From the NCBI GenBank assembly GCA_963974935.1, contig CAXBEV010000008.1, positions 62,001 through 126,000 of the forward strand: a stretch of DNA of 64,000 nt. The letters run 5' to 3'. A model generated the notes under the pieces. The model was not told the origin of the DNA. It worked only from the letters and a program-made list of their open reading frames with translations, and did no database searches. Below are positions 35,929 to 43,419 of this stretch, in pieces; the first letter of the stretch is position 1, and every line of letters starts with the position of its first letter. The stretch is from UBA4479 sp963974935 (lineage in GTDB: Bacteria; Pseudomonadota; Alphaproteobacteria; Rhodospirillales; Casp-alpha2). The position numbers were made by a program, and so were the translations under genes.

Positions 35929-37458
35929 TTAGTTGATTGCCGGCTGAAACGTCTGCGGCGCCGCATCGATCACCTTGCTGGTATGTCGGGTGATTTCCAA
36001 AACCGCCAATCCGCGCTGGGTGGTGCCGTCGGGGCGCAGACGGAAGATTCCATCCCGGCCCCAATAACCACTGGGCGCGGTCAGCGTGCCAACCGAATAA
36101 TCCGGCCCGGCATCACCTGCGCCCAACACGGCGGCTAAAGCCCCTGCATCATAAGCTAGGGTCGCCAAGCGCGGTGGAGCCGTGCCATAAGTGGCCTCGT
36201 ATTTACTAATAAATTGCGCGCGCGCCGCAGGATCCGGCGCAGCGTACCAGGCCCCGATTAAGGCAGGCTCAGCGCCCAAGCCCGCGACGTCCCATTGTCC
36301 GGTGCCCAAAATCTGAACGACGGCGGGGTCCACATCAAAGAACGGTAATAGTGCTGCGATTTGTTGCAAACGCTTGCCGGCATCGGCAACGATCAATGTA
36401 TCAAACGGCAAATCACCGACGGTTTGCAGTTGCTCTAAGCGCTCCAGCGTTTTCTTTGAGATTTCATCATTGCGGCCTTTGAATTCGGCTATTTGATGCT
36501 CCAATTCGGCTTTGCGCGCATCAAAATCAGAAATCTCCCGAACCACACTGGTGAAGTCTTCAGCGTTCGCGTCGTACAATCGCGCACGGGTGATTTCGAC
36601 GTCGGCAGCGGCAGCCGCTTGCTGCATTGCGTTCAACACCGTCGACCCATAAAGGTTGTCGGGCGCCAACAAGCCAAACCGGGCATGCCCGCGTTGCGCG
36701 GTAAATTGAATGATCCGTTGAGTTTCAGCGGACGGCAAAAAGCCCATCACATAGACCCCGTTCCCGGCCACCGAGCGATCACTCGAAAACGAGATCACCG
36801 GCACGTTGGCTGCGCGCGCCGTCGGACCGATCGCCTCGACCGAGCCTGCCAAGAGCGGGCCAATGATCAATCGCGCACCATCGCCGATCGCGATCTGGAC
36901 GGCGTCATAGGCGCCATCCGGCGTACCTCGGGTATCATGGGGGAGCAACTCAAACCGATCATCGGCGAATTCAAACAACGCCAGTTGTGCGGCGTTCAAC
37001 ATCGCTTGTCCGACGTTGGCTGCGGGACCGCTCAGCGGGACCAATAAAGCAACCCGCACGGCATCCATGCTGGGCATCGGCACCGTCGACGTCATCACCT
37101 GCATGGAAAGATTTGGATTCGCGGGACGGTTCAACAATTCCGCCAACGACGGCAACGGCTCGCCGGCACGTGCACTGGGCGCGCTGGTCGGCACCGGCGG
37201 CGGTGCCACGCGCGGTCCGGAAACCGGCGGCAGCTGTTGGGTTCTGGGCAGACCCGTTACCGCATTTGTCGATGCGGAGGACGTCGCCACCATGGGCTTG
37301 CCTTGCCCGCTGCCATCATTTGCGGTTTGCTCACATGCGCTAAGCAACACAAGGACAAGACATGCCAAAAGACCGGTCGAAACCCGCGCCGAAAAATGCG
37401 CCAAAGAATACTGGCGACGAAGACCAAAATGCTGTTGGCGCGCAGCAAAAAACGGCAT
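35929..37458 (-). CDS. LpoA-like penicillin-binding protein activator, periplasmic-binding-fold lipoprotein
   Basis: A 509-residue lipoprotein with lipobox LLSAC at about residues 37-41, then a Pro-rich linker (to about 115) and a type I periplasmic-binding-protein fold starting VRVALLVPLSGPAANVGQAMLNAAQLAL. The family is annotated as penicillin-binding protein activator (the C-terminal half of LpoA) or ABC-type leucine-binding-like protein; in alphaproteobacteria it regularly sits divergent from rsmI. A role in activating a peptidoglycan synthase at the outer membrane is inferred from LpoA only. I chose ATG 37458; an earlier start at 37515 is open but gives no better site. The chosen start lies inside the rsmI N-terminus on the other strand, about 96 bases past the rsmI start. 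Confidence 0.78.
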   Translation of the reverse strand: MPFFAARQQHFGLRRQYSLAHFSARVSTGLLACLVLVLLSACEQTANDGSGQGKPMVATSSASTNAVTGLPRTQQLPPVSGPRVAPPPVPTSAPSARAGEPLPSLAELLNRPANPNLSMQVMTSTVPMPSMDAVRVALLVPLSGPAANVGQAMLNAAQLALFEFADDRFELLPHDTRGTPDGAYDAVQIAIGDGARLIIGPLLAGSVEAIGPTARAANVPVISFSSDRSVAGNGVYVMGFLPSAETQRIIQFTAQRGHARFGLLAPDNLYGSTVLNAMQQAAAAADVEITRARLYDANAEDFTSVVREISDFDARKAELEHQIAEFKGRNDEISKKTLERLEQLQTVGDLPFDTLIVADAGKRLQQIAALLPFFDVDPAVVQILGTGQWDVAGLGAEPALIGAWYAAPDPAARAQFISKYEATYGTAPPRLATLAYDAGALAAVLGAGDAGPDYSVGTLTAPSGYWGRDGIFRLRPDGTTQRGLAVLEITRHTSKVIDAAPQTFQPAIN

Positions 37459-38393
37459 CGGCTTTCGAGTCCTCCATCCAAGGCGATTCCGATGTGGACG
37501 GTAGCCTCTCGTCAATCACGAGTAAACCGTCACATCGCCGCCAAAACCCGCCCAGCGCCGGGCTGCATATCGTCGCCACACCCATCGGCAATGCCAGCGA
37601 CATCACGCTCCGTGCCCTCGATATCTTGGCACAGGCCGACATCATTGCCTGCGAAGACACCCGCGTCACCCGCAAGCTGTTGTCGATCCATGGTCTGGAT
37701 ACGCACCGCCTGCTTTCGTATCACGAACACAACGCCGAAAGCGCAGGCCCAAAGATCATGGAAGCGCTGCATTCTGGCAAAATCGTGGCGCAGGTGTCGG
37801 ATGCCGGCACACCGATGATCAATGACCCCGGCTATCGCTTGGCGCAACAGTGTCGCGACGCCGGCATACCGGTGCATGTGGTGCCCGGCGCGTCTGCGGT
37901 AACTGCAGCCTTGGTCTTGGCCGGACTGCCGACGGACCGATTTATGTATTGCGGCTTTCCGCCGCCAAAATCTGCGCGCAGGCGAACGTGGCTGGGTGCA
38001 CTGCGCCATATTGATGCAACACTTGTGATGCTTGAATCAGCCGGCCGGTTGGGATCATCGCTTGCAGACATGAACGACGTCTTCGGTCCACGGCCCGCCG
38101 CCGTGACCCGCGAAATGACAAAAAAGTTTGAAGAAGTCCGCCACGGCACCCTGGCCGAGCTAGCGACTCACTATGCCAGCGCCGGACCGCCCAAAGGTGA
38201 AATCACCTTGGTCATCGGTGCACCGGAAGGGGACGGTGTCCCAGACGCCGCCGATGTTGAAGCCCGCTTGCGCATCGCCCTTGAGACCGAAAGCGTGCGT
38301 GAAGCCAGCGCACGAATCGCAGCTGAGACCGGCCTATCCAAGCGCGATATCTACACGCAGGCCCTGGCCCTGAAAGACGAGCTTGGAAAATGA
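37362..38393 (+). CDS. rsmI: RsmI, 16S rRNA 2'-O-methyltransferase (C1402)
   Basis: RsmI methylates the ribose of C1402 in 16S rRNA. The catalytic domain begins at about residue 68 with GLHIVATPIGNASDITLRALDIL and continues with DIIACEDTRVTRKLL and AQVSDAGTPMINDPG, all typical of the tetrapyrrole-methylase fold. The start ATG 37362 has AAGGA six bases upstream, giving a 66-residue polar N-terminal extension (KPAPKNAPKN, then Ser/Asp-rich) that most homologues lack. The extension overlaps the 5' end of the LpoA-like gene on the opposite strand. An internal start nearer the domain remains possible. The stop overlaps yraN (ATGA). Confidence 0.93.
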   Translation: MPKDRSKPAPKNAPKNTGDEDQNAVGAQQKTASAFESSIQGDSDVDGSLSSITSKPSHRRQNPPSAGLHIVATPIGNASDITLRALDILAQADIIACEDTRVTRKLLSIHGLDTHRLLSYHEHNAESAGPKIMEALHSGKIVAQVSDAGTPMINDPGYRLAQQCRDAGIPVHVVPGASAVTAALVLAGLPTDRFMYCGFPPPKSARRRTWLGALRHIDATLVMLESAGRLGSSLADMNDVFGPRPAAVTREMTKKFEEVRHGTLAELATHYASAGPPKGEITLVIGAPEGDGVPDAADVEARLRIALETESVREASARIAAETGLSKRDIYTQALALKDELGK

Positions 38394-38752
38394 GCCGCGA
38401 TGCGCGGCGCCGGGCTGAACACCGTGGTCAATGGGGTGAGCGCGCAGCGGCATGGCTATTGCGACTGAAAGGGTATCGCATCTTAGCCCATCAAGAACGC
38501 GGCCCCATGGGCGAGATCGATATCATCGCCACGCGCGGCAACACCCTGGTTTTCGTTGAAGTAAAGTCTCGACCCACCTACGGGCAAGCGCTGGAAGCCG
38601 TCAGCCCTGCGCAACGAGGTCGCATTCAGCGCGCCGCCGAACACTACGTGGCAACGCATCCGGCCACACAAAACATGACATGGCGCTTCGATATTGTCGC
38701 GGTGATGCCGCGAAAATGGCCGCGTCATCTGCTGGATGCGTGGCGTCCATAA
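38390..38752 (+). CDS. YraN/UPF0102 family predicted endonuclease-fold protein
   Basis: A 120-residue protein with the YraN motifs GQWGERAAAWLLRLKGYRIL and GEIDIIATRGNTLVFVEVKSR, the last being a restriction-endonuclease-like GxxDxxx...ExK active-site pattern. The family is conserved beside rsmI in proteobacteria; biochemical function is not established, though links to DNA uptake or Holliday-junction processing have been suggested. Start overlaps the rsmI stop. The 132-base gap that follows shows no clear feature. Confidence 0.92.
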   Translation: MSRDARRRAEHRGQWGERAAAWLLRLKGYRILAHQERGPMGEIDIIATRGNTLVFVEVKSRPTYGQALEAVSPAQRGRIQRAAEHYVATHPATQNMTWRFDIVAVMPRKWPRHLLDAWRP

Positions 38753-38884
38753 ATCGCTTCACGAGAAAAATGTTGGCCGGATCGTCAGAAATCGACACAC
38801 CAGGGGTGCGCAATAGGGGCGGAATGCGGTAATCTTGCGGAGTCGTCGTCCAGCTAACCGAAGTGTTGGAGAAAAAACGCCCCC

Positions 38885-39481
38885 ATGTTCAAACGCTCAC
38901 ATGTGCTCGCACTGACCGTCGTTACCCTTTTTATGGCCGGCAACATTTCTGGCTGTGCCAGCTTAATCATCGGTGGCGCCGCCACCGCCGGGGTGGCTGC
39001 CTACCAAGAACGCGGAATCTCAGGTGTGGCCGCCGATACCACGACCGCCACCAAGCTTCGCGCCAAGATGTTAGATGCCGACGAAAAACTTTTCCGCGAG
39101 GTCGGCATCGAAGTTTATGAAGGTCGCGTGTTGCTGACCGGTCGGGTTACCAACGAAGACATGCGCGCCGAAGCCGTTAAGTTGGCATGGTCCATCGACA
39201 GCACCAAAGATGTCATTAACGAGCTTTTGGTCAGCGAGAGTCCGCTCAGCGACATGGCTAATGACACCTGGATCACCACCAAGCTGACATCAAAGATCAC
39301 CGTCGATGAGAATATCTTTTCCATCAACTATTCGATCGAGACTGTGGGCGGGGTGATTTATCTGATCGGTATCGCTCAAGACCAAGCAGAGCTGGATCGT
39401 GTCATCAACCACGCACGTAGCATCGAATCCGTGCAGCGTGTGGTCAGCCATGTGCGCGTCAAAGCGCCCAAAGCAACTTGA
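38885..39481 (+). CDS. BON-domain lipoprotein (OsmY/DolP-like)
   Basis: A 198-residue predicted lipoprotein: signal peptide with lipobox ISGC at about residues 21-24, an AAYQERGISG linker, then two BON domains (about 50-115 and 125-195; second domain contains NYSIETVGGVIYLIGIAQDQAELDRVINHARSIESV). This is the layout of DolP (YraP), an outer-membrane lipoprotein that supports envelope integrity and BAM function and is found next to YraN in many proteobacteria. The match to DolP by domain pattern and neighbourhood is good, but functional equivalence is inferred. Overlaps the next gene by four bases. Confidence 0.85.
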   Translation: MFKRSHVLALTVVTLFMAGNISGCASLIIGGAATAGVAAYQERGISGVAADTTTATKLRAKMLDADEKLFREVGIEVYEGRVLLTGRVTNEDMRAEAVKLAWSIDSTKDVINELLVSESPLSDMANDTWITTKLTSKITVDENIFSINYSIETVGGVIYLIGIAQDQAELDRVINHARSIESVQRVVSHVRVKAPKAT

Positions 39482-40317
39482 TCACGCGGGGCGATATCGT
39501 CCGTGAATTGACCGCCTATGGCGCGGCGAAAGACCCGTCTTTGACTTTGGCCGAAGTCGCCGTGCGGATCGGCGCGTTGGAGCGTCCCGCCCTGCCGCTG
39601 GAACGCTACAGCCGACATCTACAAGCGCTTGCCGATAAAGTCGCGACCTATGCACGCGCCGACGACGGCGCCGTGCCGGTGGCGGTCATGGCCGAAGCCC
39701 TGTGCCAGGTTTTGGTGCGACACATGGGCTATGGCGGCGGCGAGACCGGTGGTCGCGACGAAGATTGTTTCGAACTCAGCCGCGTCATCGATAGCCGCGA
39801 GGGGGCCGCCGAAGCGTTGTCGATTCTGTATGCCGAGACCGCACGCCGGCTTGGCTGGGAAGCACAGATTCTGCACGTCCCGGGTCGCACCGTGGTCCGC
39901 GTTGAATCTTTGGGCGAACGCCTGATCCTCGACCCGCTCGGCATGGGCCGCGTGGTGGAACCTGCCGATTTGCGCGCCATTGTTAAAGCTTATGCGGGGA
40001 TCGAGTCCGAGCTGACACCGAACGGGATCACCGAGCTTGATGATAAAGCCGCCTTGCTGAACATGATGGCCGGTCGAAAATCGGTGCTGCTGCGGAGCAA
40101 ACGCTTGGACGACGCCGCAGAACTTATCGAATGTGCGCTGATGATCTCGCCCACGGAACCGACGCTTTGGCGCGAATGCGGTTTGTTGAACGCGCGCCGA
40201 GATCGAATTCGTGATGCCATTTCCGCACTCGAAGAATATCTGCGCCTTGGCGCCGGAGACGACGGAAGCTACACCACAACCATGCTCTTGCAGGAATTGC
40301 GGGGCCGACTAAGTTAA
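39478..40317 (+). CDS. SirB1/transglutaminase-like family protein
   Basis: A 279-residue protein with an N-terminal transglutaminase-like (SirB1) fold and a C-terminal TPR-like helical region (ECGLLNARRDRIRDAISALEEYLRLG). The Cys of the transglutaminase triad would fall near EALCQVLVRHMGYGG; it is not in the usual context, so the domain may be non-catalytic. Genes of this type occur between BON-lipoprotein and gshB genes in alphaproteobacteria; function unknown. The start is a TTG overlapping the upstream TGA, with no convincing ribosome binding site, so the exact start is uncertain. Confidence 0.6.
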   Translation: MITRGDIVRELTAYGAAKDPSLTLAEVAVRIGALERPALPLERYSRHLQALADKVATYARADDGAVPVAVMAEALCQVLVRHMGYGGGETGGRDEDCFELSRVIDSREGAAEALSILYAETARRLGWEAQILHVPGRTVVRVESLGERLILDPLGMGRVVEPADLRAIVKAYAGIESELTPNGITELDDKAALLNMMAGRKSVLLRSKRLDDAAELIECALMISPTEPTLWRECGLLNARRDRIRDAISALEEYLRLGAGDDGSYTTTMLLQELRGRLS

Positions 40318-40351
40318 GCCATCCAAAACGTCTTACCTTCAAGGAATCGTC

Positions 40352-41293
40352 ATGCCGCTCAACGTTGCCATCCAGATGGATCACGTCCGCACCATCGATA
40401 TCGCCGGTGACAGTACTTTCGTCATGGGCCTTGAGGCACAAAAGCGCGGCCATGCGCTGTATCATTATGAGCCGGGGCAACTGTTCATGCGCGACGGTCG
40501 GATCATGGCCGAAGCGCAACCGATGGAGCTTCGCCGCGAAAAGGGCAATCATTTCAGCTTGGGCGAAACGCGGTTGATCAATTTGGCCAGTGATGTGGAC
40601 GTGGTGTTGATGCGCCAAGACCCACCGTTCGATATGTCCTACATCACGGCGACGCATTTGCTCGAGCATGTGCATCCCAAAACTTTGGTGGTGAACGACC
40701 CCGCCGAAGTGCGCAACGCGCCGGAAAAATTATACGTCACGCATTTTGCCGAGTTCATGCCGCCGACGCTGATCGCAACGGATCGAAAACAGATTCTGTC
40801 GTTCCGCGATGAACACAAAGACATCATTGTTAAGCCGCTGTTCGGCAACGGCGGCGCCGGGGTGTTTCACATCACGCCCGGTGACGAAAACCTGAACGCG
40901 CTTTTGGAAATGTTCACGCAAATGTATCGCGAGCCGATCATCGTGCAGGCGTACCTGAAAGACGTCCGCCAAGGCGACAAGCGCATCATCTTGATTGACG
41001 GCAAGATCGCCGGTGCCACCAATCGGGTGCCCGCTGCCGGCGAAGCCCGTTCAAACATGCATGTCGGAGGGCGCGCCGAAAAATCAATGCTGACCGACCG
41101 TGAACGCGACATCTGCGCCGCGTTGGGTCCTCAGCTCAAAGAACGCGGCCTGATTTTTGTCGGCATCGACGTTATCGGCGGCTATATGACCGAGATCAAC
41201 GTAACGTCACCAACCGGCCTGCAAGAAATTAACCGCTTCGACGATGTCTGCCTCGAAGCGCAAATCTGGGATGCCATCGAAGCGCGGCTGTAG
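40352..41293 (+). CDS. gshB: Glutathione synthetase
   Basis: GshB joins gamma-glutamylcysteine and glycine with ATP. The 313-residue ATP-grasp protein has MPLNVAIQMDHVRTIDIAGDSTF at the N-terminus, NDPAEVRNAPEKLYVTHF, the ATP-binding loop KPLFGNGGAGVFHITP and the C-terminal metal-binding TEINVTSPTGLQEINRF. ATG 40352 with AAGGA upstream. It is the last gene of the conserved cluster running from rsmI; immediately downstream begins the comM-derived accessory segment. Confidence 0.97.
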   Translation: MPLNVAIQMDHVRTIDIAGDSTFVMGLEAQKRGHALYHYEPGQLFMRDGRIMAEAQPMELRREKGNHFSLGETRLINLASDVDVVLMRQDPPFDMSYITATHLLEHVHPKTLVVNDPAEVRNAPEKLYVTHFAEFMPPTLIATDRKQILSFRDEHKDIIVKPLFGNGGAGVFHITPGDENLNALLEMFTQMYREPIIVQAYLKDVRQGDKRIILIDGKIAGATNRVPAAGEARSNMHVGGRAEKSMLTDRERDICAALGPQLKERGLIFVGIDVIGGYMTEINVTSPTGLQEINRFDDVCLEAQIWDAIEARL

Positions 41294-41364
41294 ACGGATA
41301 CATTTATCAAGCTACTTGTCATCCCAGGCGTGATCCGAGGTTCCTTATCCGCCCCAAAGATTTG

Positions 41365-41442
41365 TTTACGCCACCCGTCAAAAAACCGGCCTAACCCTCG
41401 CATAACCTTCTGAGTGAAAACAGGAGGCAAACATGGTGACCA
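41365..41442 (+). repeat. 78-bp direct repeat, left copy (comM 5' leader and start codons)
   Basis: The left copy is identical over 78 bases to 43342-43419, at an offset of 1977 bases. The repeat contains the comM leader, the AGGAGG ribosome binding site and the codons ATG-GTG-ACC. Here it is fused to an internal comM piece instead of the rest of the gene. Confidence 0.9.
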
Positions 41443-41588
41443 TGTCAAAGGCACGCATTTTCTCGCCGCGCCGGACCAAAGCTGTTCGACGATCTGCCGG
41501 ACTACCCAGACCTGATTGACGTGAAAGGACAAGAAACCGCAAAGCGCTCCCTCGAAATCGCGGCGGCGGGCGGGCACAATTTATTCAT
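41433..41588 (+). pseudogene. Fragment of a second comM copy (start codons fused to codons 165-214), frameshifted
   Basis: Starting at ATG 41433, the sequence has comM codons 1-3, then jumps to a stretch matching comM 43902-44050 (codons about 165-214), for example GACTACCCAGACCTGAT and GACGTGAAAGGACAAGAAAC. The join is at shared CA bases. By eye the fragment is roughly nine-tenths identical to the intact gene, with small indels, and the original frame is lost: the reading frame from ATG ends at 41519 after 28 codons. Homology stops just before the codons for the Walker A loop. The intact gene is at 43410-44945. Confidence 0.85.
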
Positions 41589-41739
41589 TTACATGACGTA
41601 GATACCCAGCTCCCAAAGAGTCTTAACCTTGCTTAGGCTTGATGCCAACAATGGAATATCAAAATACTCAGGTGTTCAAACTGGAAAAATGTCAATATAG
41701 TAGAAAAAGGTTTACCTATTCATCCAGTATTAGTACCCA

Positions 41740-42513
41740 ATGATTTACTTCGTCCTACTGTTGTTGGTCTTCGTATCCTTAGCTGGTGGAGGATTTCTTG
41801 ACTATTGCGTACAGCAGGGGATGTTCAGCATCTCAAATCTCCGCGATATTGCCGGTATTTGGCAATATCGGTTGGTTCTGATCTTAGAGGGCATATCCTA
41901 TTTATTTACCTTAGCTTTCGTAGTCATGTTTATAGCTGCGATTAATATATTGTCGTATTTGATATTGAGTATAGCGATAAAAAGATCCGCTGAGCTGGGC
42001 TCAGGCTATCCTATCTATTTCGCATCTGTAATTGGGTGCTTTGTTGTAGCTTCGCTTACATATCATTTATTGGCGTGTTTTGCCGACGGACTACTGCGCG
42101 ATAAAATACCTAATGGATGGTGGAAAACGCTAGATTACCCTTATTACACAATGGGTTTGGTTTTTATCAGTTTTGCGGTCGTTGAGATTCGCGAGACGGG
42201 ATTTGATTTCAATGCTTTTGAAGTAACCGCTGGCGTTTACGTTATTGCTATCAAAATCCTTAAGACGTCATTTGAAATCGGCCTATTAACAAAAGATGTC
42301 ACCGCGAGAGTGCGCGGCATATTTAACCCGTGGGAGAGAATTTCCAAATTGGTAAAAAAGTATAACAAGACAGTTACAATAGGGATTTTATCAAAGCCGG
42401 ATTTTTTAGATTCTTTCAATTTTAAGCTTCAATACCACTTGAAACCGAGCGCACCGCCATCTGAATCTCGACCGACTCCACTAAAAAAAGAAAAACCACA
42501 TAGAAATGATTGA
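41740..42513 (+). CDS. Orphan integral membrane protein, unknown function (cargo of comM-flanked segment)
   Basis: A 257-residue protein I do not recognise. It has four or five hydrophobic segments: about residues 3-25, 48-80, 92-115, 135-155 and a shorter one near 160-175. These are followed by a basic, cytoplasmic-looking tail (RVRGIFNPWERISKLVKKYNK) ending in a Pro/Lys-rich stretch (PPSESRPTPLKKEKPHRND). Codon use is visibly AT-rich compared with the surrounding genes, pointing to horizontal acquisition. The ATG has no strong ribosome binding site. It lies between two comM fragments. Such small membrane proteins occur as phage-defence effectors or as transporter parts, but no motif supports either; function is left open. 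The gap 41589-41739 before it is AT-rich with no feature. Confidence 0.6.
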   Translation: MIYFVLLLLVFVSLAGGGFLDYCVQQGMFSISNLRDIAGIWQYRLVLILEGISYLFTLAFVVMFIAAINILSYLILSIAIKRSAELGSGYPIYFASVIGCFVVASLTYHLLACFADGLLRDKIPNGWWKTLDYPYYTMGLVFISFAVVEIRETGFDFNAFEVTAGVYVIAIKILKTSFEIGLLTKDVTARVRGIFNPWERISKLVKKYNKTVTIGILSKPDFLDSFNFKLQYHLKPSAPPSESRPTPLKKEKPHRND

Positions 42514-42674
42514 CGCGTAGAGCTTTCTGTCGCGCCCGCGGTTCCCAGATCGACACGTCAATGGGCTTTTGACCTCTTCGACTATGACTCGGCTATTCAA
42601 CCTAGGGGGCAGAAACGTTTTCATATCGATTGCGCAAAGACCTTTATACATAATCACACATATACACATATAGT

Positions 42675-42692
42675 TGTGGATACTGTGGATAA
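42675..42692 (-). promoter_or_regulatory. Two tandem DnaA-box-like 9-mers
   Basis: The plus strand reads TGTGGATAC immediately followed by TGTGGATAA. The second is a perfect complement of the DnaA box TTATCCACA and the first differs at one base. They lie in the AT-rich 42514-42877 stretch, just after CACATATACACATATAG. This could be part of a replication or regulatory site brought in with the island, or a chance match. No replication gene is nearby. Confidence 0.35.
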
Positions 42693-42877
42693 CTGCAACA
42701 TCTAGCAAATTGTCAGTTGACGTAAAAATCGAATGTATGCAGAGTCATAAGCGGTGACGGTGATCGCCGCTTAGGCTACCGGTATACCCTCAAGCATCAA
42801 ATCGTTCTTTACGGGCGGAACGTATGGTGCGTTTCGGGGCGATGGGCTCTACCCATCAATCCGACAAGGAGCGTGAG

Positions 42878-43000
42878 ATGCGTTATCTTGAGAGGGAGAA
42901 GCAGGTGCATGTTCGCGCATACACCCGCCTCCGTTTTGGTCGTCATGAGTTCGTAAGGTCTCATTGGCGGTCTTGGCCGAAGCAGTTGAGTTTCTGGTAA
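42878..43000 (+). CDS. Candidate 40-residue basic microprotein
   Basis: An ATG at 42878 is preceded by AAGGAG six bases upstream, a near-ideal ribosome binding site, and opens a 40-codon frame ending in TAA. The product is rich in Arg, His and Trp and has an internal pseudo-repeat: VRAYTRLRFGR and VRSHWRSWPK. Short basic proteins with V-R-x-H/Y-x-R motifs are found on phages and plasmids, as far as I recall, but I cannot assign a family. Nothing else in the 42514-43189 stretch is coding as far as I can tell. Confidence 0.4.
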   Translation: MRYLEREKQVHVRAYTRLRFGRHEFVRSHWRSWPKQLSFW

Positions 43001-43071
43001 TCCACTACTAGGCCAACAGGCGATCCCGTCACTCTCCTCACAGTTATTAGACTCAGACATGACTCTCACTG

Positions 43072-43095
43072 TCAATAGGCCGCCTAACCTATTGA
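43072..43095. repeat. Inverted repeat TCAATAGG-N8-CCTATTGA followed by AT-rich DNA
   Basis: An eight-base perfect dyad with an eight-base loop lies 72 bases after the microprotein stop and is followed by ATTTATATATTTATTT. It could be a weak terminator or an operator. The stem is only eight base pairs with few G-C pairs. Confidence 0.4.
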
Positions 43096-43132
43096 TTTAT
43101 ATATTTATTTCGTAGGTACCCCACAAGTGCCT

Positions 43133-43149
43133 TTTGACAATTTGTCAAA
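43133..43149. promoter_or_regulatory. Operator-like dyad TTTGACA-ATT-TGTCAAA
   Basis: A perfect seven-base inverted repeat with a three-base spacer, close to the right-hand comM fragment. The size and symmetry resemble a dimeric-repressor operator. No regulator gene is in the segment, so the binding protein, if any, is unknown. Confidence 0.35.
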
Positions 43150-43189
43150 TTGTACATCCCGCTTCGCTACACGGCTCCGCCAGCATCTA

Positions 43190-43330
43190 GGATCGGATTG
43201 ATTTGGTGATCGATGTGCCGGCGGTGAACCCGGCGGATTTGAGCTTGCCGCCCCAGGCGAAAGCAGCGCCGATGTTGCAGTCGCGCGGGGACGACAACGC
43301 AGGCGTGCCGAGCAGATCGGTTAGGGTACA
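43190..43330 (+). pseudogene. Second comM fragment (codons about 378-428), decayed
   Basis: This stretch aligns with 44540-44697 of the intact comM: for example GTGATCGATGTGCCGGCGGT and GCGCGGGGACGACAACGC are shared. Substitutions and two short deletions break the frame. It directly abuts the 78-bp repeat that begins the intact gene. With the fragment at 41433 it is in the same order as in comM, so both probably come from one interrupted copy. Confidence 0.8.
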
Positions 43331-43341
43331 CAAAAAGATTA

Positions 43342-43419
43342 TTTACGCCACCCGTCAAAAAACCGGCCTAACCCTCGCATAACCTTCTGAGTGAAAACAG
43401 GAGGCAAACATGGTGACCA
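43342..43419 (+). repeat. 78-bp direct repeat, right copy (leader of intact comM)
   Basis: Right copy of the repeat at 41365-41442; no mismatch seen over 78 bases. It supplies the ribosome binding site and first codons of the intact comM. Homologous recombination between the copies would excise 1977 bases and leave one leader in front of comM. Confidence 0.9.

Noticed and set aside
42809..43075. An 88-codon minus-strand frame in the island
   Set aside because: It begins with TTG, has no good ribosome binding site, is Pro/Leu-rich and lies opposite the better-supported 40-codon ORF. It cannot be excluded, but support is poor.
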